64,000 bases of DNA from Priestia koreensis (GTDB taxonomy: Bacteria > Bacillota > Bacilli > Bacillales > Bacillaceae_H). Each line of letters begins with the position of its first letter. Within the stretch, counting starts at the first letter, position 1. The stretch covers positions 267,924 through 331,923 of the forward strand of contig NZ_LILC01000002.1 in NCBI RefSeq assembly GCF_001274935.1, given 5' to 3'. The position numbers and the translations under genes are program-made. This document shows positions 58,858 through 64,000 of this stretch, piece after piece. Below the pieces are notes generated by a model that saw only the letters and a list, made by a program, of their open reading frames with translations, was not told the origin of the DNA and ran no database searches.

Positions 58858-59967
58858 TCATTCTTTGTTTTTTAGATGATCATCTAAAAAATGAAAAGCT
58901 AAATAAAACGTAACGATGTCTGATGTCCGCTTTAAGTCGATGGAGGCAAGTTCTTCAATTTTTTTCATACGGTAATGAAGCGTATTAATATGAATGTGAA
59001 GGGCCTGAGCTGTTTGTTTTAATGCCATATTATGCTGAAGAAGTGCCCGACCTGTTTCTAACAGGTCCTCGTAATTTTCGAGCGCATGAAGCACACGATG
59101 TGAAAAATCTCGTTTCGTTTCTTTCGAAATGTTTTCTAAGCACATTTCAAGTCGAAGGTCGTGATCAAACGCAATCGGATGCTCGCTTGTGGTAACTGAA
59201 AGGGCACGGTTACTTTGCTCATAGGAGGTTCGTAAATGGTGAGGAGACACTTGTTGCCCAACACCAATTCGAATTGAAGAACCCCACGTGCCGTCCAAAT
59301 AAGCGCGCCACTCATCGAGAGTTTCTTTTATATCTCGTTGAGGGTGGACGGCATGAATGATTAAAAGACGATCGGCGCCCCACGGAATAAATAAATCTTC
59401 TTCGTGATGCCATAGGTGCTGCAGTTGCCAAATATCTGCGTGTGTAAGTGAATGGTGAGGAGGAAGAGCCATTAATAATACCTGTCTTGTAGTCGTTAAA
59501 TCGACATTCAAAATACGCGCCCGTTCTAAAAAGGGCGCAGACCATTCACGAAGTTGCATCCAGTCAAACACGAAGGATTCGAGCATGCGTAAGTGCCACT
59601 GCGTTTGCTCCGTGTAATAGGTATCTTGAATTAATAGCTCGGTCATTTTTCGTAGAAGTTCCCCGTAGTTCGAAATTTCAGCAGGATTTCCCGTAATACC
59701 AATCACACCAATGACTTCCTGAGATAAAAAAAGGGGAAGGTTAATTCCAGGCTTTACTCCTCGTAAAGTATGCTGATCGTTTTCTGTGATAACGATTGTT
59801 TGACGTTCTTCAATACTTCGAAGTGCGCCTTCGTGGAACTGACCGATTCGATTTTCGTCCGTCCCGGCGATAATGTGACCGTGCAAGTCGACAATAATGA
59901 TGTCCTCTTTTAACAGCTTTTTCACTTCAAGAATAATTTTATGTGCTAATGATGGTAGTAAAAGCAT
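58858..59967 (-). CDS. cdaR: CdaR/PucR-type transcriptional regulator
   Basis: 369 residues. The N-terminal sugar-diacid recognition domain starts LAHKIILEVKKLLKEDIIIVD and contains GVIGITGNPAEISNYGELLRKMTELLI. A GGDEF-like middle part follows, and the C-terminal PucR-type helix-turn-helix is NMALKQTAQALHIHINTLHYRMKKIEEL. These activators respond to glycerate, glycolate or glucarate. The ATG at 59967 has GGGAG 9 bases upstream; a GTG at 59988 is possible. It lies immediately upstream of glcD-glcF in the same direction and is their likely activator. Confidence 0.88.
   Translation of the reverse strand: MLLLPSLAHKIILEVKKLLKEDIIIVDLHGHIIAGTDENRIGQFHEGALRSIEERQTIVITENDQHTLRGVKPGINLPLFLSQEVIGVIGITGNPAEISNYGELLRKMTELLIQDTYYTEQTQWHLRMLESFVFDWMQLREWSAPFLERARILNVDLTTTRQVLLMALPPHHSLTHADIWQLQHLWHHEEDLFIPWGADRLLIIHAVHPQRDIKETLDEWRAYLDGTWGSSIRIGVGQQVSPHHLRTSYEQSNRALSVTTSEHPIAFDHDLRLEMCLENISKETKRDFSHRVLHALENYEDLLETGRALLQHNMALKQTAQALHIHINTLHYRMKKIEELASIDLKRTSDIVTFYLAFHFLDDHLKNKE
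58868..58891. promoter_or_regulatory. Perfect 24-bp palindrome at the 3' end of the regulator gene
   Basis: Centre AGATGATCATCT flanked by six Ts and six As. A partial second copy, GATCATCTAAAAT, is at 58836-58848, upstream of glcD. It may be a binding site or a symmetrical terminator between regulator and glcDF. Confidence 0.55.
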
Positions 59968-60299
59968 GTCGCATTTCTCCCTATCCACTATGTTTCTTTT
60001 TAGTATAGCAAATAAGAATTTGGAACGGAGAAAGGGCGTTGTGTTTTCATAAGTAAAAAAGGGTTTTTTTGTGAAAACTATTTAAAACAATGTGAAAATA
60101 TGATAAGACTTAATGATGTAGAAAAAAGGTTATCAACTATAAATTTAGCACCCTGACCAATGGTTTCAACGTGTTTAAAGGCTCATAAAAACATGCTTAC
60201 ATATGAAAACAGAAAAGGAAAGGGGAATATCCATCTTAATCACTGTGTGAATCGGGTAGATAAAAAAGGCGGATTTATAGACTAGAAAGGAATTATTTC
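59968..60299. other. Non-coding divergent region
   Basis: 332 bases between the CdaR gene and the potassium channel gene. It is AT-rich with a G-run (GGAAAGGGGAATAT, 60219) and no convincing riboswitch. In particular the c-di-AMP (ydaO) consensus known upstream of Bacillus ktr genes is not found. Confidence 0.5.
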
Positions 60300-61655
60300 A
60301 TGCCAGTTGTTATACGTTCAGGACTAAAAAAATTTTCATCGGCCCAAATTATTGTCAGCTTTTACATCATTGCTGTCACGGTGTCGGTGATCTTAATTAG
60401 CTTACCAGTTGCTCATAAGCAAGGGGTTCACTTATCCTTTATGGATTCTCTTTTTACAGCCGTGAGCGCGGTCAGCGTAACGGGTCTTTCCACGATTTCA
60501 ATTAAGGATACGTTCAGCGTTCCTGGAATTTTTATTCTTATTTTTGTCCTTCAATTTGGTGGGATCGGCATTATGACTCTCAGTACGTTCATTTGGCTGC
60601 TGATCGGTAAAAAGATTGGTCTACAAGAGCGACGTCTTATTATGACAGATCAAAATCAATCCAATTTATCAGGACTCGTCAACCTGATTCGTAACATTTT
60701 AATCATTATTTTAGGAATTGAAATTATCGGAGCTGTTGTGCTAGGCGTTTATTTTATGAATTATTATCCAACATGGGAAGAAGCGTTTTTACAAGGCTTT
60801 TTTGCTTCTGTAAGTGCGACGACAAATGCGGGGTTTGATATTACAGGACAATCGCTCATTCCATACGCGGATGATTATTTTGTTCAGAGCGTCAATATTT
60901 TGCTTTTAACGTTAGGAGCGATTGGCTTTCCGGTATTGATTGAACTGAAGCAGTTTTTCTTTAATTTAAAAGAAAAACGAAAATTCCACTTTACGCTAAA
61001 CACAAAAATTACAACTTCCACGTTTGGAATTATTTTCGCTTTAGGCACGATCATCATTTTCTTTTTAGAATATCAACACTTCTTTAAAGGCAAAACGTTT
61101 CTCGCTAGCTTTTTTTATGCGCTGTTTCATTCGGCGACAACGAAAAGTGGCGGTTTAGCCACAATGGATGTGAGTGATTTTACTCCGGCAACTCTTCTAT
61201 TTCTCTGCCTGTTAATGTTCATTGGAGCTTCTCCTAGTTCTGTCGGTGGGGGGATTCGAACAACGACCCTCGCACTTAACTTGCTGTTTCTTTATCATTA
61301 TGCACGAGGAAGAAAGCATATCCGCGTCTTTAAACGCGAGATTTTAGATGAAGATGTAAGAAAGTCACTTGTTGTAACGATGATGGCGATGGTACTGTGT
61401 TTTACCGCATCGCTCATATTAATGACGACGGAACCTTTTTCACCTCTTGAAATCGTGTTTGAGGTGTGTTCGGCGTTTGGAACGACCGGCCTTTCAATGG
61501 GGATCACAGCTGATTTGAGCGTAGTGGGGAAGTTTGTCATTATGGTGCTGATGTTTATTGGTCGAATTGGCATTTTGTCGTTTATCTTCATTATTAGTGG
61601 AAAAACAGCTCCGCCTAATTATCACTATCCAAAAGAGCGTGTCATTATCGGATAG
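60300..61655 (+). CDS. ktrB: Trk/Ktr-type potassium transporter, membrane subunit
   Basis: 451 residues with four pore repeats. Selectivity-filter-like turns are visible as SAVSVTGLST (about 60), SATTNAGFDITGQS (about 177), SATTKSGGLATM (about 280) and SAFGTTGLSMGI (about 395), the TrkH/KtrB pattern. It conducts K+ (with Na+ coupling) and normally needs a soluble KtrA/KtrC RCK partner, which is not in this window. AAAGGAA is the ribosome site. Symbol ktrB is generic; KtrD is equally possible. Confidence 0.9.
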   Translation: MPVVIRSGLKKFSSAQIIVSFYIIAVTVSVILISLPVAHKQGVHLSFMDSLFTAVSAVSVTGLSTISIKDTFSVPGIFILIFVLQFGGIGIMTLSTFIWLLIGKKIGLQERRLIMTDQNQSNLSGLVNLIRNILIIILGIEIIGAVVLGVYFMNYYPTWEEAFLQGFFASVSATTNAGFDITGQSLIPYADDYFVQSVNILLLTLGAIGFPVLIELKQFFFNLKEKRKFHFTLNTKITTSTFGIIFALGTIIIFFLEYQHFFKGKTFLASFFYALFHSATTKSGGLATMDVSDFTPATLLFLCLLMFIGASPSSVGGGIRTTTLALNLLFLYHYARGRKHIRVFKREILDEDVRKSLVVTMMAMVLCFTASLILMTTEPFSPLEIVFEVCSAFGTTGLSMGITADLSVVGKFVIMVLMFIGRIGILSFIFIISGKTAPPNYHYPKERVIIG

Positions 61656-61659
61656 CATG

Positions 61660-61693
61660 AAAAAGCCCTGCTTAATCTCAGCAGGGCTTTTTT
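61660..61693. terminator. Convergent terminator
   Basis: 13-bp stem AAAAAGCCCTGCT/AGCAGGGCTTTTT, seven-base loop. Confidence 0.9.
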
Positions 61694-61706
61694 GGGGTGC
61701 TGTTTA

Positions 61707-62186
61707 TTAGTCGATAGGATCTTTGGATTTCCCGTACTTAATGACTTCATATATCGCAAGACCGTCACTCGGGTTTCCAGCGCCGTTTTTGAACGGAAGC
61801 ATGGAAAAGAAAATGAAGTACACTGAAAAATAAACGAACTGATAAAAGAAAATATTTGCAGGCAGTATACCTTTGTATATCATCGAATTGACCATAAGGA
61901 TGGCGATTAAGTTAAATACACTTCCTGCTAAATAAATCAGAATGCGGGCAAATTTTGTATCGTATTTTAGATTTCCGTGCTGACACCACGCTTCCATAAA
62001 ATAAAAGCTTTTGACCTCACATGGTCCGAGTTTTAAAAGGGTATTTCCGACGCCTAAAACAAAGCGGATTTTCGCACCAAAGATGCGCGCAACTAGTATG
62101 TGACCTAGCTCGTGGATAATCGTCACGATTGGTAATGTGAGAAAAAAAGCAAGGAAAAAGGTCCAAATATCATCAAGCCCAAACAA
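61707..62186 (-). CDS. Small M50-like membrane metalloprotease
   Basis: 159 residues with four membrane segments. HELGH lies in the first segment pair (about 25-29) and a second-ligand motif NPSDG near 141, the pair expected for a site-2 protease core. No PDZ or cystathionine domain is present, so this is a minimal M50 protein; some such proteins are chaperone-like or process short membrane peptides. It converges on the potassium transporter gene. RsgI, 13 kb away, is a known substrate class for S2P enzymes, but linking the two is speculative. Confidence 0.75.
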   Translation of the reverse strand: MFGLDDIWTFFLAFFLTLPIVTIIHELGHILVARIFGAKIRFVLGVGNTLLKLGPCEVKSFYFMEAWCQHGNLKYDTKFARILIYLAGSVFNLIAILMVNSMIYKGILPANIFFYQFVYFSVYFIFFSMLPFKNGAGNPSDGLAIYEVIKYGKSKDPID

Positions 62187-62435
62187 GAGAATCCCTCCTA
62201 GATGTTATGGTATGTATGTTTTAATGGTTATTCATGATGTGGAGATGAGGTTTATCTGATGTCTATTTGAGTAGTACCCTGTGTATAGGTGCTATAACAT
62301 GTTTTGAAGAGGTTTTTTCTTTGTCTGTTAAAAAGTCAATGTGTTGTTAATATTTAACCGTTATGAATTCGGGAAGAAGAGGCTATTCTAAGTAGTGAGC
62401 AACACGCTCACAAAGAGGACAGGGGGATGATCGCG

Positions 62436-62591
62436 TTGGCAAAACGTAAAGTAGCACATGATCCTGCGAAGAAAAATAATCAAACACCTAAAGAAAGCAT
62501 GCCTGATACGGAATTTTCTGTTGAGTATGGCGGGGAAGATCGCTTTAAAGCAGCAAACCGTAACTCAAAAAAGAGCCGTCAGGGGAGATAA
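62436..62591 (+). CDS. Small basic protein, 51 residues
   Basis: TTG at 62436 with AGGGGG 9 bases upstream gives MAKRKVAHDPAKKN; an ATG at 62427 would add three residues. The product is Lys/Arg/Asn rich, with TEFSVEYGGEDRFKAANRN and no signal. It forms a two-gene unit with the next small frame, 3 bases away. The composition recalls minor small spore proteins (gamma-type or Ssp-like), but I cannot assign a family. Confidence 0.6.
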   Translation: MAKRKVAHDPAKKNNQTPKESMPDTEFSVEYGGEDRFKAANRNSKKSRQGR

Positions 62592-62594
62592 TAT

Positions 62595-62741
62595 ATGATG
62601 AAGAAAAATCATCCAAGTCAGAAAGAAAAGACGAAGAATCTGTTTCAAGAGGAGTTTGGGAGTGAAATGGGCGATTTTAACGCTCATCAAGCTTATCAAC
62701 CAGAAGCAGAATCACAAGCAAAAAAACGCTGTAAAAAATAA
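62595..62741 (+). CDS. Small basic protein, 48 residues
   Basis: ATG at 62595 with AGGGGAG 7 bases upstream, at the end of the preceding small gene. It reads MMKKNHPSQKEKTKNLFQ then EEFGSE and a tail AKKRCKK. The EFG-acidic patch is reminiscent of gamma-SASP repeats, although the match is too short to claim. Translationally coupled to its partner. No homologue is recognised. Confidence 0.6.
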   Translation: MMKKNHPSQKEKTKNLFQEEFGSEMGDFNAHQAYQPEAESQAKKRCKK

Positions 62742-62863
62742 CATGCTGTGCTAGAGTGCCTTATTCTACACAGGGTTGTTTCCGATAAAAGTGCATTTGA
62801 TCTGATTGCGAGGTCCTTTGCACGTAAGCAATGGAATACCAATCAATAAAGAGAAAATGCATG

Positions 62864-62900
62864 AAAAAATCCCTCGCAGAATCGCCTGTGAGGGATTTTT
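62864..62900. terminator. Terminator of the amino-acid permease gene
   Basis: Stem AAAAATCCCTC/GAGGGATTTTT with a partly paired inner loop; flanked by A and T runs on both strands. Confidence 0.85.
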
Positions 62901-62904
62901 CTTA

Positions 62905-64000
62905 TTAGCTAGCTTTTTTAAGAGTAGTGTGTTCTTTCTTTTTACCGAAGTGATAAAACAACAGCCCTAAGCCGCTAAATACAACCGGTCCAATAATAAG
63001 CGGCGCATACTCTGTCCATGTTGTTGTAGAAGAAGGAATTAGCGTCAGAACAATTGTACCGATAACGGATAAAAGTCCAACTCCTGCAATAATATACGCA
63101 ACGACATTATGCTTAATTTTAAACGGACGAACACTTTTTCGATCCGTGATGCGCAGTTTTAAATAGGCGCTAATTAAAAAGATATACGGAATGAAAAAGG
63201 CAAGTGTCGCCATTAATACTAGCATATTTAACGCTGCAGAAATCGTTGGGATAAAGCTTGAAAGAATCAAAATGGCTGTTACGCCACCCGCTTGCCAAAG
63301 AATAAGGTTCGTTGGCATATTCGCTTTATTTAACTTTGTTAAAGAGGCAGGTAAAATATTCTTTCCGCTTTCTCGAATCATGACGCTTGGATTAATAATT
63401 AGGAACGATAGTGATCCACCTACTGACAATACAAAGCAAATACCAAGTATTTGCCCTAAGTTAAACGGTAAGTGAAATTGCTTTGTAACCGTGTCTGCAA
63501 ATACATAAAGAGCCGTTGCGGTTTGATCAGGTGTAATATTCACCACAAATTGGAATGCAACTGTTGCTAAAATATAAACGGCACCAATTAAGATCGAAGC
63601 TGTTAAAATCGCTTTTGGAAACGTCTTTTGCGGATTACGCACATCGTTTGCGATTGTTCCGAGCATTTCCATTCCTGAAAAAGCAAACATTAAGCTAGAT
63701 AAAAACATAATTGTATCAAGTGATAAATTGTTTGGCGCAATACTTTTCGCTGTAAATTCTGTTGCGGAGTGGTGTCCTGTAAACATACTCGCAAATCCAA
63801 AGCCAAAAATCAGTAGTGCAGGCACTAATACGCCAAGCGGTGCCCCGATTGAGGCAAGCTTTTCACTCATTTTTGTCCCTCGTAGCGTTAGAGCCGTGAC
63901 GAATAAGAAAATACCAATCGAAATGGATGTGGTCATCCACGTATGATCCAAAATTTGTGGCTGACGAATCGCATACGCGACGTTTACTGTAATCCCAATT
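62905..64000 (-). CDS. APC-family amino-acid permease, truncated by window edge
   Basis: The reading frame stays open to the right window edge (IGITVNVAYAIRQPQILDHTW just before the visible internal TTG at 63951), so the N-terminus is missing. About 365 residues remain with nine or ten membrane segments. LSLDTIMFLSSLMFAFSGMEMLGTIANDVRNPQKTFPKA is the APC helix 6 region with the unwound GME segment, typical of glutamate:GABA antiporter-like (GadC/YjeM) permeases. Substrate is not determinable. A basic C-terminal tail faces the cytoplasm. Confidence 0.88.
   Translation of the reverse strand, partial: IGITVNVAYAIRQPQILDHTWMTTSISIGIFLFVTALTLRGTKMSEKLASIGAPLGVLVPALLIFGFGFASMFTGHHSATEFTAKSIAPNNLSLDTIMFLSSLMFAFSGMEMLGTIANDVRNPQKTFPKAILTASILIGAVYILATVAFQFVVNITPDQTATALYVFADTVTKQFHLPFNLGQILGICFVLSVGGSLSFLIINPSVMIRESGKNILPASLTKLNKANMPTNLILWQAGGVTAILILSSFIPTISAALNMLVLMATLAFFIPYIFLISAYLKLRITDRKSVRPFKIKHNVVAYIIAGVGLLSVIGTIVLTLIPSSTTTWTEYAPLIIGPVVFSGLGLLFYHFGKKKEHTTLKKAS

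Noticed and set aside
59968..60299. c-di-AMP (ydaO-yuaA) riboswitch in front of the Ktr/Trk gene
   Set aside because: Expected in Bacillus, but the conserved GGGGGACCC and GGGGTGAATC blocks are not present; only an unrelated GTGTGAATCGGG is seen.

Overview
The window reads as a chromosome segment of a low-GC, endospore-forming Bacillaceae, most likely the Priestia (formerly Bacillus) megaterium group. The main reasons are a complete phaP-phaQ / phaR-phaB-phaC polyhydroxybutyrate locus with a 362-residue class IV synthase, a germinant-receptor operon, spore photoproduct lyase, an alpha/beta SASP, racA, comK and sigI-rsgI. Species placement rests on remembered family features, not on a search.

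Layout. 1-15.3 kb is an exopolysaccharide locus. It starts with a very AT-rich block (two glycosyltransferases, a degraded gene, an acetyltransferase, a flippase). Next come sugar-nucleotide genes (UDP-glucose dehydrogenase, bifunctional mannose-1-P guanylyltransferase/isomerase, a GT-B transferase, mannose-6-P isomerase, phosphohexomutase). It ends with a bacterial tyrosine-kinase pair of YwqC/YwqD type, an unknown membrane protein and a second, diverged UDP-glucose dehydrogenase. The predicted precursors are GDP-mannose and UDP-glucuronate, with chain export or length controlled by the BY-kinase pair.

15.3-38 kb is mixed housekeeping and regulation: a small sigma factor, an SGNH-like protein, a membrane EAL protein with degenerate MHYT and GGDEF parts, a frameshifted DUF2339 gene, a WYL regulator, a YgjP-like protein without its catalytic motif, a SAM (S-box) riboswitch in front of an unknown 92-residue protein, comK, a RocB-like peptidase, splA-splB, a purine permease behind a PurR-type operator, and a DUF2157/GDYXXLXY membrane protein. 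Two related MITE-like elements sit inside the loops of two different Rho-independent terminators (29.4-30.0 and 37.0-37.35 kb).

37.5-51 kb carries racA, a MarR/MFS efflux pair, msrAB, a gerA-C-B type germination operon with a clear sigma-G promoter, dedA, a yybP-ykoY (Mn2+) riboswitch with a terC-family exporter, sigI-rsgI, and an MFS/MarR pair with a perfect palindromic operator. A 113-bp tandem array built of about 21-nt subunits follows. 51.6-56 kb is a SASP gene with a sigma-G promoter and the PHB locus. 56-60 kb is a glycolate oxidase pair (glcD-glcF) with a CdaR-type regulator. 60-64 kb has a Trk/Ktr potassium channel subunit, a small M50 protease, two tiny basic proteins and an amino-acid permease cut by the window edge.

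No rRNA, tRNA, CRISPR array or complete transposase gene was found.
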